DNA of 64,000 nt, taken from assembly GCF_000427825.1 (NCBI RefSeq), contig NZ_ATYT01000012.1, positions 48,342 to 112,341 on the forward strand, written 5' to 3'. Position numbers and translations under genes: made by a program. The notes beneath the pieces are model-generated. The model was not told where the DNA came from, ran no database searches, and saw only the letters and a program-made list of their open reading frames with translations. Positions within the stretch are counted from its first letter, which is position 1, and the number at the start of each line of letters is the position of its first letter. Source of the DNA: Thermocrispum municipale DSM 44069. Its GTDB lineage: Bacteria; Actinomycetota; Actinomycetes; Mycobacteriales; Pseudonocardiaceae. Below are positions 1-10,139 of the stretch, piece after piece.

Positions 1-1076
1 AGGGCCGCGGTGTGATCGTGTCCACCGAGCCGCGGTTGGCGCCGTCGGGCTCCGACGGTGGTGGCGGCGGCAAGCAAGGCCGCAAGCGTGGCAAACAGGA
101 ATCGGCGCCCGTGGCGCCGGAGCCGACCCCGCAGCAGCGGGAGAGCGTGGCCAGCGCGGTTGCCGCGATCGCGTCGGCCGCGGCCAAGCCGAAGCAGTCG
201 GGCTCGGAAGGCGGCACGGGTACCGCGGTGAAGGAAGCGCTGAGCGACAGGACGGCCGGTGAGAAGGTCGCGAGCCCGCAGGCCGATGCCGGGTTGGCGG
301 AGTCCGCCCCGGCGGCGGGGACCGCGTCCGCGGAGAAGAAGACCCCTGCGGAGAAGACCGCACCCACGGAGAAGGCCGCGGCGGTGGAGAAGTCCGCACC
401 CGCGGAAAAGGCCGCGGCGGCGGAGAAGTCCGCACCCCCGGAAAGGACCGCGGCGGCAGAGAGTGCACCGGCGGCGAAGACTGCGGCGGCTGAGAAGGCG
501 CCCGAGGCGGACACCGCACCGGCGACCGAGACCGCCGAGGAAAGCTCGCCCACGGCAGCGGCGACCGCACCCGAAACGTCCACCGAGACAAAGGATGCGG
601 CCCCGGCGGGCCGGAAGCACCGCGAGGAACCCGCTCGGCCTGCGAGCCCGGGTCCCGACCGGTCGGCGGAAGGCGACGAGTCCGCGGCCACTGCGCGCAC
701 GAGTGACGAGCCGGCGGCCGGTCGGCAAGCCACACCTGCGGCAGGTGCTGAGCGCGAGGGTGCGCTCGCCGCGAGTTCGGGCGGTCAGCCGGCCTCCGAT
801 GCCCGACAGCAGTCGACCGAGGGACAGTCGAGCCAGACCGGCGCGACGACGCTGCGGACTTCCGCTGTGCGGCAGACGACCAAGAAGCTCCCGGTGTCCC
901 GGCCGGCGGGTCCGCCGGTGCCGAAGACGCCGCCCGTGGTCATGCCGGTGCACACCGCGCCGGCAGGGTCGCCGGGTGGGTCCGAAGTGGTCACCCCGGT
1001 GGCCAGGCCCGCACCACGGCGTGCTCGGCGAGCGGCGTCTCGCCCGGCAGGCCCACCACAGGAAGAGATCAGCTGA
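1..1076 (+). CDS. rne: Ribonuclease E/G C-terminal tail (partial)
   Basis: The frame is open to the left edge, so only the last ~357 codons are present. The visible part has no catalytic domain. It is a disordered Ala/Pro/Lys/Glu-rich tail with degenerate AEK-type repeats (about residues 100-180 of the visible part) and an Arg-rich end containing ASRPAGPP. Actinobacterial RNase E carries such low-complexity tails, which bind RNA and degradosome partners. The call rests on this composition plus position directly upstream of rplU-rpmA-obg, the usual actinobacterial order. Nothing here proves nuclease identity, because the S1 and catalytic domains lie outside the window. Confidence 0.72.
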   Translation, partial: GRGVIVSTEPRLAPSGSDGGGGGKQGRKRGKQESAPVAPEPTPQQRESVASAVAAIASAAAKPKQSGSEGGTGTAVKEALSDRTAGEKVASPQADAGLAESAPAAGTASAEKKTPAEKTAPTEKAAAVEKSAPAEKAAAAEKSAPPERTAAAESAPAAKTAAAEKAPEADTAPATETAEESSPTAAATAPETSTETKDAAPAGRKHREEPARPASPGPDRSAEGDESAATARTSDEPAAGRQATPAAGAEREGALAASSGGQPASDARQQSTEGQSSQTGATTLRTSAVRQTTKKLPVSRPAGPPVPKTPPVVMPVHTAPAGSPGGSEVVTPVARPAPRRARRAASRPAGPPQEEIS

Positions 1077-1112
1077 CCCCGGTGCGCGGCCGTCGAGCAG
1101 GACAACGTAACC

Positions 1113-1170
1113 TATACATCGGCCCGCAGCTAGTGCGGGTTGCCTGCGATGACGGCCGCGCACTGCGCGG
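1113..1170 (+). promoter_or_regulatory. rplU promoter and structured 5' leader
   Basis: A -10-like TATACA sits at 1113-1118 in the rne-rplU gap. Two perfect small hairpins follow: CCCGCA/TGCGGG (1123-1139, loop GCTAG) and CCGCGC/GCGCGG (1156-1170, loop ACT). The leader then runs about 45 bases to the GTG of rplU. Paired stems in a ribosomal-protein leader suggest autogenous control, which is inference. The second stem could simply be chance in GC-rich DNA. Confidence 0.4.
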
Positions 1171-1215
1171 TTGAGCACGCAAGCCCCATTCACCATCGAG
1201 CAGCCAGGAGCATCC

Positions 1216-1530
1216 GTGTCGGCGTACGCGATCGTCAAGACCGGCGGCAAGCAGTACAAGGTCGCCGTGGGTGACGTGGTCGAGGTTGAGAAGCTCGAGG
1301 GCGAGCCGGGCAGTGAGTTGAGCTTTCCCGCGGTGCTCTACGTCGACGGAGACAAGGTCACCACGGATGCCGACAAGCTCGCCAAGGTTTCCGTCACCGG
1401 CAAGGTGGTCGAGCAGATCAAAGGCCCCAAGATCCGCATCCACAAGTTCAAGAACAAGACTCGGTACCACAAGCGGCAGGGTCACCGTCAGCGGCTGACC
1501 CGGGTCGAGGTCACCGGCATCAAGGCGTAA
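1216..1530 (+). CDS. rplU: 50S ribosomal protein L21
   Basis: The 104-aa product has the family's usual length and begins with the L21 signature [12 protein letters not shown]. It ends with the basic RQGHRQ segment that contacts 23S rRNA and L20. GTG 1216 is chosen because a CAGGAG Shine-Dalgarno lies 5 bases upstream and the protein then starts right at the conserved domain; an in-frame TTG at 1171 would add 15 non-conserved residues. It is followed after 15 bases by rpmA, the normal L21-L27 pair. Confidence 0.97.
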   Translation: MSAYAIVKTGGKQYKVAVGDVVEVEKLEGEPGSELSFPAVLYVDGDKVTTDADKLAKVSVTGKVVEQIKGPKIRIHKFKNKTRYHKRQGHRQRLTRVEVTGIKA

Positions 1531-1545
1531 GGGAGTTCACCAGCC

Positions 1546-1803
1546 ATGGCACACAAGAAGGGCGCATCCAGCTCCCGCAACGGTCGTGACTCCAACGCCA
1601 AGCGTCTTGGGGTCAAGCGCTTCGGCGGCCAGGTCGTGAACGCCGGCGAGATCCTTGTCCGGCAGCGCGGGACCAAATTCCACCCCGGTCTCAACGTCGG
1701 CCGCGGTGGTGACGACACGCTGTTCGCGCTTGCCGCCGGCTCCGTGCAGTTCGGCGAGAAGCGCGGCCGCAAGACGGTCAGCGTCGTTCCGGCGGAGAGC
1801 TGA
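1546..1803 (+). CDS. rpmA: 50S ribosomal protein L27
   Basis: The 85-aa protein starts [15 protein letters not shown], the conserved L27 N-terminus that reaches toward the peptidyl-transferase centre, and continues with the [17 protein letters not shown] core. There is no cleavable N-terminal extension of the Firmicutes type. The ATG follows a GGGAG ribosome-binding site (about 1531-1535). It lies between rplU and obg in the canonical operon. Confidence 0.98.
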   Translation: MAHKKGASSSRNGRDSNAKRLGVKRFGGQVVNAGEILVRQRGTKFHPGLNVGRGGDDTLFALAAGSVQFGEKRGRKTVSVVPAES

Positions 1804-1893
1804 CCGCTCACCGCACAGCCACCCGAATAGGGGCGGGAACCGGATGAGCTTCCGGAGCCCGCCCCTTTTCGATGTCACATACTGGAGTCTGCG

Positions 1894-3408
1894 ATGTCCC
1901 GATTCGTCGATCGCGCGGTGATCCATGTCACCGCGGGTAACGGCGGGAACGGCTGCGCGTCGATCCATCGGGAGAAGTTCAAGCCGCTGGGCGGCCCGGA
2001 CGGTGGCAACGGTGGCAACGGTGGCGACGTCGTGTTGGTGGTCGATCCCGGCGTGCACACGCTGCTCGACTTCCATTTCCGGCCGCACGCGCGGGCCGGC
2101 AACGGCAAGCCGGGCCAGGGTTCGAACCGTGCGGGAGCCGCGGGCGAGTCGCTCGAGCTGAAGGTCCCGGACGGCACGGTGGTGCTGTCGGAGGACGGTG
2201 AAGTGCTCGCGGACCTCGTCGGCCCGGGCACCAGGTACGTCGCGGCTCGCGGCGGCCGGGGCGGCCTCGGGAACGCGGCATTGGCCTCGAAAGCGCGGAA
2301 AGCTCCAGGCTTCGCGTTGCTCGGCGAAGAAGGCGAGTCCCGCAACTTGGTGCTCGAGCTGCGATCGGTGGCGGACGTCGGCCTGGTGGGGTTCCCATCA
2401 GCAGGCAAGTCGTCGCTCATCGCCGCACTGTCCGCGGCACGGCCCAAGATCGCCGACTATCCGTTCACCACGCTGGTGCCGAACCTCGGTGTGGTCACTG
2501 CGGGGGACACGGACTTCACAATGGCGGACGTGCCCGGGCTGATCCCCGGGGCGAGCCAGGGCAAGGGCCTGGGTTTGGACTTCCTGCGGCACATCGAGCG
2601 GTGCGCGGTGTTGGTGCACGTGGTCGACTGCGCCACCCTCGAGCCGAACCGGGATCCGCTCTCCGACATCGACGCGCTCGAGGAAGAGCTGGCCCGCTAC
2701 ACGCCTCGGCTGGGCGGCGACCTCGCCGAGCGGCCACGGATCGTGGTGCTGAACAAGATCGACGTGCCCGACGCCGCCGAACTCGCCGAACTGGTCCGGC
2801 CGGACATCGAAGCGCGCGGGCTCGACGTCTTCGCGGTGTCCACGGCGACCAGGAAGGGGCTACGCGAGCTGAGCTTCGCGCTGGCCAAGGTGGTCGAGGA
2901 GCACCGCGCCAACGCTCCGGCGCCTCAGCCCAAGCGGATCGTGCTGCGCCCGAAGCCCGTGGACGACTCGGGTTTCACCGTCACCCGCGACCCCGATGAC
3001 CCGGACGCGTTCATCGTGCGTGGGGAACGGCCCGAGCGTTGGGTGCGGCAGACCGATTTCAACAACGACGAGGCCATCGGGTACCTGGCCGATCGGCTTG
3101 CGCGGCTCGGTGTGGAAGAAGCGTTGGCCAAGGCCGGCGCCGTCCCCGGCAGTGCGGTGACCATCGGTTCGGTCACGTTCGACTGGGAACCGTCGACACC
3201 CGCAGGCGTTGCGCACCAGCTTTCCGGGCGCGGGACGGACGTCAGACTCGAGCGGTCCGGTCGGGTCAGCGCCGCCGAGCGCAAGGAGGCGCGGCGCATC
3301 CGGCGGGAGGGCGCGCCGGCAGAGGACGAAGCAGCAGAGGCTGACGACGCGGCAGACGCGGTCGTCGAGGCTGACAACTCAGTCCATGACGGTGGAGCCG
3401 GCAAGTGA
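1894..3408 (+). CDS. obg: GTPase Obg/CgtA
   Basis: This GTPase acts in 50S subunit assembly and stress control. The glycine-rich Obg fold spans residues 1-159. The G domain has P-loop GFPSAGKSS at 166-174, DVPGLIPGA (G3) and NKID (G4). A C-terminal OCT domain follows near 340-430, then an acidic low-complexity tail. At 504 aa it is long for the family but typical of actinobacteria with the OCT domain. Its stop overlaps the proB start by 4 bases, so the two are translationally coupled. Confidence 0.97.
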   Translation: MSRFVDRAVIHVTAGNGGNGCASIHREKFKPLGGPDGGNGGNGGDVVLVVDPGVHTLLDFHFRPHARAGNGKPGQGSNRAGAAGESLELKVPDGTVVLSEDGEVLADLVGPGTRYVAARGGRGGLGNAALASKARKAPGFALLGEEGESRNLVLELRSVADVGLVGFPSAGKSSLIAALSAARPKIADYPFTTLVPNLGVVTAGDTDFTMADVPGLIPGASQGKGLGLDFLRHIERCAVLVHVVDCATLEPNRDPLSDIDALEEELARYTPRLGGDLAERPRIVVLNKIDVPDAAELAELVRPDIEARGLDVFAVSTATRKGLRELSFALAKVVEEHRANAPAPQPKRIVLRPKPVDDSGFTVTRDPDDPDAFIVRGERPERWVRQTDFNNDEAIGYLADRLARLGVEEALAKAGAVPGSAVTIGSVTFDWEPSTPAGVAHQLSGRGTDVRLERSGRVSAAERKEARRIRREGAPAEDEAAEADDAADAVVEADNSVHDGGAGK

Positions 3409-4520
3409 CACGAACGTCAACCCGTGCCGCTGTGGTTTCGGCGCGGACGTTGGTTGTGAAGGTGGGTTCGTCCGCACTCACCACCGCCAGGGACGGCCTG
3501 GACCGGACCCGGCTCGACGCGCTGGTCGACGCGGTGGTGAGCAGGATCAAGGCGGGCACGAAGGTGGTGCTGGTGTCCTCCGGCGCCATCGGCGCGGGCA
3601 TCTCGCCCTTGTCGCTGGCGGCCCGGCCCCGGGACCTGGCCACCCAGCAGGCTGCGGCGAGCGTGGGGCAGCTCGCCTTGGCGCACGCCTACGCCGAGTC
3701 GTTCGGCCGCTTCGGACTGACCGTCGGCCAAGTTCTGCTGACCGCCGACGACGTGGTCCGGCGAGCCCACTACCGCAACGCCCAGCGCACGCTGAACAAG
3801 CTGCTTGCGCTCGGCGCCGTCCCCGTGGTGAACGAGAACGACACGGTGGCGACCGAGGAGATCCGGTTCGGCGACAACGACCGGCTCGCGGCCCTGGTTG
3901 CTCACCTGGTGCGCGCAGACGCGTTGGTGCTGCTGTCCGACGTGGACGCGCTCTACGACGGTGATCCGCGGCGGGGAGCCACACGCGCGATCACCGAAGT
4001 GCGCTCGGCCGACGACCTGGAAGGCCTGGACGTGGGCATGTCCAGCTCCGGCCTGGGTACCGGCGGCATGATCTCCAAGATCGCAGCCGCGCAGACGGCA
4101 ACGGCGGGCGGGATCCCGGTGCTGCTCGCCGCCGCCGCGGACGCGACCCGGGCGCTGAGCTCCGCAGACGTCGGCACTGCTTTCGCCGCCAAGAAATCCC
4201 GCCTCCCTGCTCGCCGCTTCTGGCTCGGCTACGCGGCCGGCTCGGCGGGCCGCCTGCACCTGGACGACGGTGCGGTCGCTGCCGTGGTGAAGCGTCGGCG
4301 CTCGCTGCTGGCCGCCGGGATCACCGGCGTCGACGGTGACTTCGTGGCCGGCGACGTCGTCGACCTGGTCGACCCGCAGGAGCGCGTGGTCGCCCGCGGC
4401 GTCGTGGCCTACGACGCCGGGGAACTGCCCGGCATGATCGGCCGGTCGACCCACGAGCTGCCGGAGGAGCAGCGCCGCGAGGTCGTGCACGCCGACGATC
4501 TCGTGCCACTCGCGCGCTGA
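3405..4520 (+). CDS. proB: Glutamate 5-kinase
   Basis: Catalyses ATP-dependent phosphorylation of glutamate, the first step of proline synthesis. The 371-aa protein has the amino-acid-kinase fold with KVGSSAL at 19-25, [17 protein letters not shown] and LLSDVDALY, plus a C-terminal PUA domain from about residue 280. The GTG start overlaps the obg stop (GTGA). Unlike many genomes, proA is not next to it: the following gene is a convergent helicase. Confidence 0.96.
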   Translation: MTRTSTRAAVVSARTLVVKVGSSALTTARDGLDRTRLDALVDAVVSRIKAGTKVVLVSSGAIGAGISPLSLAARPRDLATQQAAASVGQLALAHAYAESFGRFGLTVGQVLLTADDVVRRAHYRNAQRTLNKLLALGAVPVVNENDTVATEEIRFGDNDRLAALVAHLVRADALVLLSDVDALYDGDPRRGATRAITEVRSADDLEGLDVGMSSSGLGTGGMISKIAAAQTATAGGIPVLLAAAADATRALSSADVGTAFAAKKSRLPARRFWLGYAAGSAGRLHLDDGAVAAVVKRRRSLLAAGITGVDGDFVAGDVVDLVDPQERVVARGVVAYDAGELPGMIGRSTHELPEEQRREVVHADDLVPLAR

Positions 4521-4558
4521 GACGTACCCGCCGACGGGAACTTCTTGCGCCCGCTCGA

Positions 4559-6658
4559 TCACGTCGTCGACGCGAGGACGAACGGCAGCACGGCCCGAGC
4601 GCCCGCCCGTCGCAGCTGCCGCGCCGCCATCGCCAACGTCCACCCCGTGTCGGTGTAGTCGTCCACGAGCAGGATCGGGCCAGGAGCCGTCCGGATGTTC
4701 TCGGCGACATCGGGCGGAAGCTGAAGCCGCGACTGCAGGTGTGCAACACGCTGTGCGCTGTTGCTGCGGGAACCCGGCGGACCGTTCGCGGTCAAGAAGC
4801 CGAGTAACGGCAACCTGCCCGTGGTGGTGATGCGCTCGACGAAACTTCGCACGAGCTGCGGTCGGGAGCTCGAGTCGATGCCCACCACGCCGACAGGTCG
4901 CTCTGCCCAGTTCCAGTCGGCCAGCACGCGTATGCATGCCGCGAACACCGACTGCGGCAGCGGGCCGTCCTCGGCACCAGGGCCGACGAGCGCCCTCAGC
5001 TGTCCACCCCAGCCGATGTCGGTCAGCCTCCCCAACGCTCGTCCTGGCTCGGCGAGTTCGTCGGACGGAATCTTCCCGGACAGCTCGACTCCGATCGAGC
5101 GCAGTCCACTCGGCCACATGCGCCGCGGGCCGACCTCGACACCCGGCCGGCGAAGCCGATCCGCCGTCTTCGCCATGGCCTGCTCGTCGACCTCAGCGGG
5201 CCAGTGCTTGCCGGTGCAGTTGTCACACCGCCCACAAGGCGCGGCGTGCGGGTCGTCCAATTGTTTGAGCAGGAATTCCATGCGGCAATCCGACGTGGCC
5301 AGATATTCCAGCATCGCCGCCTGCTCGGCCTCTCGCGCCGCTGCGACCCTGGCGTAGCGTTCGGCGTCGTAGCTCCACGGGCGACCGGTCGGCTCCCACC
5401 CCCCGCGCACCCGTCGCACCGCTCCGTCGACATCCAGGACTTTCAGCACCAGCTCGAGCCGCGAGCGAGACAACTCGACCAGCGGTTCGAGCGCCGCCGT
5501 GGAGAGCTTGCCGTGACTGGCGAGCGCGTCCAGAACCTGCTCGACCACCTGCCGTTCGGGGAAGGTCAGCGAGGCGAAATAGGACCAGATCGCCTTGTCG
5601 TCCCTGCCGGGCAAGGCGATGACCTCGGCTCGCTCCACGCCGCGCCCGGCTCGGCCCACCTGCTGGTAGTAGGCGATCGGTGAGGCCGGGACGCCGAGGT
5701 GAACGACGAAGCCAAGATCCGGCTTGTCGAACCCCATGCCCAGCGCCGAGGTGGCCACGAGCGCCTTGACGTTGTTGTCGAGCAGGTCTTGCTCGGCTCG
5801 CTCACGCTCGGCCGGCTCGGTCTTGCCGGTGTAGGCGGCCACGTCGTAGCCGAGTTCACGCAGGTAGGTGGCCGTGTCCTCCGCCGCGGCCACCGTGAGC
5901 GTGTAGATGATCCCCGATCCGGGCAGCTCGGCCAGCCGTTGGCCGAGCCACGCCAGTCGCGCTTCCGCCGTGGTCAGGTCGACGACCGCCAGGCGGAGGC
6001 TCGGCCGGTCCAACGGGCCGCGCAGCACCAGCGGCTCGCCTGCGTTGTGCAGGAGCTGCTCGCTGACGTCGGCGACGACGCGGTCATTGGCCGTAGCGGT
6101 CGTCGCCAGTACCGGCACGCCAACTGGCAGGTCGGCGATCAAGGTTCGCAGGCGTCGGTAATCCGGGCGGAAATCGTGCCCCCAGTCGGAGATGCAGTGC
6201 GCCTCGTCCACCACGAGCAGGCCCGCCGACGCGGTGAGCTTCGGCAGCACCAGGTCCCGGAACTGCGGGTTGTTGAGCCGCTCCGGACTGACCAGCAGCA
6301 CGTCGACCCGGCCGTCGGCGATCGCCTCCTCGACTTCGGCCCACTCGTGCTGGTTCGTCGAGTTGATGGTGACCGCCGTGATGCCGGCGCTGGTCGCGGC
6401 CGCGATCTGGTTGCGCATCAATGCGAGCAACGGCGAGACGATCACGCCGGGACCCGCGCCCTGCTCCCGCAGCAGGGCTGCCGCGATGAAGTAGACGGCC
6501 GACTTACCCCAGCCGGTGCGTTGCACCACCAGAGCACGCCGGCGATCCGCCACAAGCGCCTCGATGGCCTGCCACTGATCAGGGCGCAGTCGAGCGCTCT
6601 CCCCGGCGATGGCCCGCAGGAGATCTTCGGCTCGGGTCCGCAACGTGTCGATGTCCAC
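4559..6658 (-). CDS. RecQ-family helicase with C-terminal phosphoribosyltransferase-like domain
   Basis: Superfamily 2 DNA helicase of 699 aa. Walker A reads RTGWGKS (about 47-53), the Walker B box is DEAH at 151-154 followed by [14 protein letters not shown], and the second RecA lobe ends with [10 protein letters not shown] zinc-ligand cluster, C-x2-C-x2-C in PCGRCDNC, lies near 475 as in RecQ. No HRDC domain is apparent. The last ~150 residues look like a type I phosphoribosyltransferase fold with [14 protein letters not shown] at about 662-675, the PRPP-loop pattern. Everything is one uninterrupted frame from a GTG start. It faces proB convergently and sits where mycobacteria have other genes. 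Confidence 0.85.
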   Translation of the reverse strand: MDIDTLRTRAEDLLRAIAGESARLRPDQWQAIEALVADRRRALVVQRTGWGKSAVYFIAAALLREQGAGPGVIVSPLLALMRNQIAAATSAGITAVTINSTNQHEWAEVEEAIADGRVDVLLVSPERLNNPQFRDLVLPKLTASAGLLVVDEAHCISDWGHDFRPDYRRLRTLIADLPVGVPVLATTATANDRVVADVSEQLLHNAGEPLVLRGPLDRPSLRLAVVDLTTAEARLAWLGQRLAELPGSGIIYTLTVAAAEDTATYLRELGYDVAAYTGKTEPAERERAEQDLLDNNVKALVATSALGMGFDKPDLGFVVHLGVPASPIAYYQQVGRAGRGVERAEVIALPGRDDKAIWSYFASLTFPERQVVEQVLDALASHGKLSTAALEPLVELSRSRLELVLKVLDVDGAVRRVRGGWEPTGRPWSYDAERYARVAAAREAEQAAMLEYLATSDCRMEFLLKQLDDPHAAPCGRCDNCTGKHWPAEVDEQAMAKTADRLRRPGVEVGPRRMWPSGLRSIGVELSGKIPSDELAEPGRALGRLTDIGWGGQLRALVGPGAEDGPLPQSVFAACIRVLADWNWAERPVGVVGIDSSSRPQLVRSFVERITTTGRLPLLGFLTANGPPGSRSNSAQRVAHLQSRLQLPPDVAENIRTAPGPILLVDDYTDTGWTLAMAARQLRRAGARAVLPFVLASTT

Positions 6659-6756
6659 GCTTCAGGCCTACCCCATGCCACCCACGCAACGCACGTGATC
6701 CGCCGAGAACGCGCACTGAACGGTCCACTCGCGGCACTGTCGTAAGCTTTCGGCTC

Positions 6757-7362
6757 ATGGCAGAGCGTCGACGGGTCGGCGTCATGGGGGGCACGTTCGA
6801 CCCGATTCACAACGGCCACCTGGTGTCCGCGAGCGAGGTCCAGTGGCGATTCGGGCTGGACGAAGTGGTGTTCGTGCCGACCGGACAGCCGTGGCAGAAG
6901 GCGCACCTGGACGTCAGCCCGGCCGAGGACCGCTACTTGATGACGGTCATCGCGACGGCGTCCAACCCGGTCTTCCGGGTCAGCCGGATCGAGATCGATC
7001 GGCCCGGGCGCACCTACACCGTCGACACGCTGCGACAACTGCGGGAGGAAATGCCGGACGCCGAGCTGTTCTTCATCACCGGCGCGGACGCTCTCGAGCA
7101 GATCCTCACCTGGCGCAACGCCGACGACTTGTTCGACCTGGCGCACTTCGTCGGCGTCACCAGACCCGGCTACCAGCTCGACGATCACCACTTGCCGGAG
7201 GGCAAGGTCTCCCTCGTGGACGTCCCGGCGATGACCATCTCGTCCACCAACTGTCGCGAGCGGGTTCGCGAGGGCGCACCGATCTGGTACCTCACTCCCG
7301 ACGGAGTGGTCCGCTACATCCACAAACACCGCCTCTACCTGGACGACCAGCAGGCGGCATGA
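6757..7362 (+). CDS. nadD: Nicotinate-nucleotide adenylyltransferase
   Basis: Transfers AMP from ATP to nicotinate mononucleotide in NAD synthesis. The 201-aa protein has the nucleotidyltransferase signature [12 protein letters not shown] (about 9-20) and the C-terminal [10 protein letters not shown] motif. A -10 hexamer TAAGCT (6743-6748) lies 8 bases before the ATG, so the mRNA is probably leaderless. It is followed by rsfS, the conserved nadD-rsfS pairing. Confidence 0.96.
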   Translation: MAERRRVGVMGGTFDPIHNGHLVSASEVQWRFGLDEVVFVPTGQPWQKAHLDVSPAEDRYLMTVIATASNPVFRVSRIEIDRPGRTYTVDTLRQLREEMPDAELFFITGADALEQILTWRNADDLFDLAHFVGVTRPGYQLDDHHLPEGKVSLVDVPAMTISSTNCRERVREGAPIWYLTPDGVVRYIHKHRLYLDDQQAA

Positions 7363-7458
7363 CGGCCTGAGCGGTCCCGAGCCCGGCGACGCCGGATAAT
7401 GCAGTCGTACCCACCAGGTAGGCTCAACCAGCTGACATCGACGACAGGAGAGCGGTAA

Positions 7459-7842
7459 GTGGCAGCCACGGCCGAGGCACGCACGGTAGCGGAGGCGGCA
7501 GCGCATGCGGCCGCCGACAAGAAGGCGTCCGACATCGTGCTGCTCGATGTGTCCGAGCGCCTGGTGATCACCGACGTGTTCGTGATCGCGTCGGCGCCCA
7601 ACGAGCGCCAGGTCGGCGCGATCGTGGACAACATCGAGGAGAAGCTGCTGGCGATCGGGCACAAGCCCGCGCGGCGGGAAGGCGCCAGGGAAGGCCGCTG
7701 GGTGCTGCTGGACTACGTCGACGTGGTGGTCCACGTGCAGCACACCGAGGAGCGCTCGTTCTACGGCCTGGAGCGCTTGTGGAAGGACTGCCCGGTGTTG
7801 GAGGTGCCCGGGCTCGAGGACGCCGGCGGGTCGCAGACGTGA
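7459..7842 (+). CDS. rsfS: Ribosomal silencing factor RsfS
   Basis: The 127-aa RsfS/Iojap protein binds L14 on the 50S subunit and blocks subunit joining when nutrients are scarce. The C-terminal half carries the family pattern GRWVLLDYVDVVVHV followed by RSFYGLERLWKD. The GTG start follows an AGGAGAG ribosome-binding site. Its stop overlaps the next start by 4 bases. Confidence 0.95.
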   Translation: MAATAEARTVAEAAAHAAADKKASDIVLLDVSERLVITDVFVIASAPNERQVGAIVDNIEEKLLAIGHKPARREGAREGRWVLLDYVDVVVHVQHTEERSFYGLERLWKDCPVLEVPGLEDAGGSQT

Positions 7843-8459
7843 CGCAGCCGCCGGGCAGGGTCAGGCGGTTGGTGCTGTGGCGCCACGGCGAGACGACCTA
7901 CAACGCGTCCGGCCGCATGCAAGGCCATCTCGACACCGAACTGACGGCGGTCGGATGGAATCAGGCGCGGTTCGCGGTGCCCGCACTGGCCAGGTTCGAA
8001 CCGGATCTGGTGGTGTCGTCCGACCTTCGCCGCGCCACCGACACGGCGATGGTGCTGACCGAGGGCATCGGAGTTCCGCTGCGCATCGACAAGCGCTTGC
8101 GCGAGACACACCTCGGCGAATGGCAGGGTCTCACCGGCGCCGAGGTGGACGCCGGCTGGCCCGGTGAACGGGACAAGTGGCGCGCGGACGCCACCTGGGC
8201 CCCACCCGGTGGGGAGAGTCGCGTGGAGGTCGCCGAACGTGCCCTGCAGGTCGTCGCGGATCTCGAGCGCGGGTCGGACGAGGTGGTGTTGCTTGCCGCG
8301 CACGGAGGGTTGATCGTTGCGCTCACCGCGGCCCTGCTCGAGCTACCGCTGAGCCACTGGACGTTGCTGGGTGGTATCGGCAACTGTCACTGGGTCGAGC
8401 TGAACCGCCCGGCCGACAAGTGGCGTCTGCACGGTTACAACGTGGGGATGACCGGGTGA
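7839..8459 (+). CDS. gpgP: Histidine phosphatase, probable glucosyl-3-phosphoglycerate phosphatase
   Basis: Histidine-phosphatase superfamily, 206 aa. The phosphohistidine motif LWRHGETTYN lies near residues 11-20 and a second catalytic His is in LLAAHGGLI. The start is the GTG overlapping the rsfS stop; longer in-frame starts lie inside rsfS. In Mycobacterium tuberculosis the gene at this exact place (between rsfS and octT) is GpgP, which dephosphorylates glucosyl-3-phosphoglycerate to glucosylglycerate in methylglucose lipopolysaccharide synthesis. The substrate is inferred from synteny; a generic phosphoglycerate-mutase-like enzyme is the alternative. Confidence 0.72.
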   Translation: MTQPPGRVRRLVLWRHGETTYNASGRMQGHLDTELTAVGWNQARFAVPALARFEPDLVVSSDLRRATDTAMVLTEGIGVPLRIDKRLRETHLGEWQGLTGAEVDAGWPGERDKWRADATWAPPGGESRVEVAERALQVVADLERGSDEVVLLAAHGGLIVALTAALLELPLSHWTLLGGIGNCHWVELNRPADKWRLHGYNVGMTG

Positions 8460-9220
8460 GTCCACGGCTGCTGGTGTTCGGGGACTCGCTGAGCTTCCAC
8501 GGGCCGGACGGCCCGCGAGCGGCGGACGACGAACGGCTCTGGCCGAACGTGGCAGCAGCGAAGCTCGGCGGTGCGGCCGACCTGGTCGCCAGGGCGGGCT
8601 GGACCGCCCGAGACGCGTGGTGGGCGATGATCGAGGACCCGCGGGTGTGGGCGGACTTGCGGCGGGTCGATGCGGTCGTGCTGGCCGTGGGCAGCATGGA
8701 CACGCTCCCGTCCCCGCTGCCGACATATCTGCGCACGGGCTTGCGCTACTTGCGCCCGGACGGGCTGCGCCGAATGGTCCGCAAGGGGTACCTGGCCGCG
8801 CAGCCTCGACTGGCGGTGTTGTTGCGGGGGCGCCCGGCGGCATTGCCCGTGCGGTTGACCGTGCGCTACCTGGACACCGCGGTCGGAGCGCTCCGAACGC
8901 TGCGGCCGGAGCTGCCGATCGTCGGGATCCTGCCGTCGATCCACCGGGCCGAGTCGTACGGGTACGTGCACACGGTGCGAGACCCGGCTGCCGAGGCCAT
9001 TGCGCGCTGGGCGAAGCAGGTGAACGTTCCGCTGGTGGATCTGCCCGCCATCGTGGGTGAGCACGTGTTCAGCGGGCGGGGCAACCCGGACGGCATGCAC
9101 TGGGGCTGGGAGGGGCATCGCTTGGTAGGGGAGGCCATGGCCGCGACGCTGTCGCCGCTGCTCCCGTCCGGGTGTGACAAATCCCCAGTTCCACGGTCCG
9201 ATGTCAGCGGCGCAGGCTGA
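8456..9220 (+). CDS. octT: SGNH/GDSL-type acyl hydrolase/transferase, OctT-like
   Basis: The 254-aa protein has the block I motif VFGDSLSFHG at the N-terminus (Ser nucleophile) and a block V DGMHWGWEGH with the catalytic Asp-x-x-His pair near the C-terminus. No signal peptide is seen, so it is cytosolic. The GTG start overlaps the preceding stop by 4 bases. The syntenic mycobacterial gene (Rv2418c) encodes OctT, which octanoylates glucosylglycerate, so with gpgP this looks like the initiating part of a polymethylated polysaccharide pathway. The acyl donor and acceptor cannot be read from sequence. Confidence 0.65.
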   Translation: MSPRLLVFGDSLSFHGPDGPRAADDERLWPNVAAAKLGGAADLVARAGWTARDAWWAMIEDPRVWADLRRVDAVVLAVGSMDTLPSPLPTYLRTGLRYLRPDGLRRMVRKGYLAAQPRLAVLLRGRPAALPVRLTVRYLDTAVGALRTLRPELPIVGILPSIHRAESYGYVHTVRDPAAEAIARWAKQVNVPLVDLPAIVGEHVFSGRGNPDGMHWGWEGHRLVGEAMAATLSPLLPSGCDKSPVPRSDVSGAG

Positions 9221-9234
9221 CTACTCTGGACGCC

Positions 9235-10098
9235 GTGCCCGTTGCCGTCGTCACCGACTCCACGGCTTACCTTCCCGAGGGTTTCGCCAAGCGGCACGAC
9301 ATCACCGTCGTGCCGCTGAACGTGCTGGTGGACGGCGAGTGCGGTCGTGACGGCGTCGATGTCGGGCCGTCGGAGCTGATCGCCGCGCTGACCGCACGCC
9401 GCCGGGTGACGACGTCGATGCCCAATCCCAGCGAGCTCGCCGCGGCCTACCGGCAGGTGCTGGACGCCGGGGCCGAGGCCGTGGTGTCGATCCACTTGTC
9501 GCGTGAACTGTCCGGAACGTGGTCGGCCGCAGTGACCGCCGCGGACGAGGTCTGCGCTGAGCGTGGCCCGGGAAAGGTTCGCGTCGTCGATTCGCGCACG
9601 ACGTGCATGGCGCTCGGGTTCGCGGTGCTGCACGCGGCAGAGGCTGCCGCCGCTGGAGCGTCTGCGGCGGACGTCGAGGCTGTTGCGGTGCGAGCGGCGG
9701 CTCGCTCACGAACGGTGTTCGTGGTGTCGACGTTGGAGTACCTGCGGCGGGGTGGGCGCATCTCGTCAGCCAGTGCGCTGTTGGGGACGGCCCTGGCGAT
9801 GAAGCCGTTACTGCATATCGAAGACGGGCGCATCAGGCCGTTGGAGAAGGTGCGCACCATGAGCAAGGCCCTGAGCAGGCTGGTCGAGTTGGCGGCCGCG
9901 CAGGCAGGGGAGGAGCCGGTCGAACTCGCGGTTCAGCACCTGGGGTCGCCGGACCGGGCCGTGTTGTTGGCTGACGAACTGTCCGATGCGATTCCGCAGG
10001 CCAGCGGCTGTGTCGTGTCCGAGCTCGGTGCCGTGATCGGCGCGCACACCGGTCCCGGGGTCTTCGGCGTCGTCGTGCAACTGCCGCCGAAGGACTGA
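9235..10098 (+). CDS. DegV family fatty-acid-binding protein
   Basis: The 287-aa protein starts with the DegV signature VAVVTDSTAYLP and contains VSIHLSRELSGTW, the fatty-acid-headgroup loop, and STLEYLRRGGRIS. Family members (FakB) present fatty acids to a kinase in Firmicutes; in actinobacteria the role is less clear. A TACTCT -10 element (9222-9227) is 8 bases before GTG 9235, which suggests a leaderless message. The position after OctT matches mycobacteria. Confidence 0.93.
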   Translation: MPVAVVTDSTAYLPEGFAKRHDITVVPLNVLVDGECGRDGVDVGPSELIAALTARRRVTTSMPNPSELAAAYRQVLDAGAEAVVSIHLSRELSGTWSAAVTAADEVCAERGPGKVRVVDSRTTCMALGFAVLHAAEAAAAGASAADVEAVAVRAAARSRTVFVVSTLEYLRRGGRISSASALLGTALAMKPLLHIEDGRIRPLEKVRTMSKALSRLVELAAAQAGEEPVELAVQHLGSPDRAVLLADELSDAIPQASGCVVSELGAVIGAHTGPGVFGVVVQLPPKD

Positions 10099-10139
10099 TC
10101 GAAGACGCGCAGGCTGACGGAATGCCTGCCCACCCGCTG

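Noticed and set aside
3417..5117. 566-codon minus-strand frame over proB and the helicase end
   Set aside because: Covers two real genes in the wrong frame or strand, with antisense composition.
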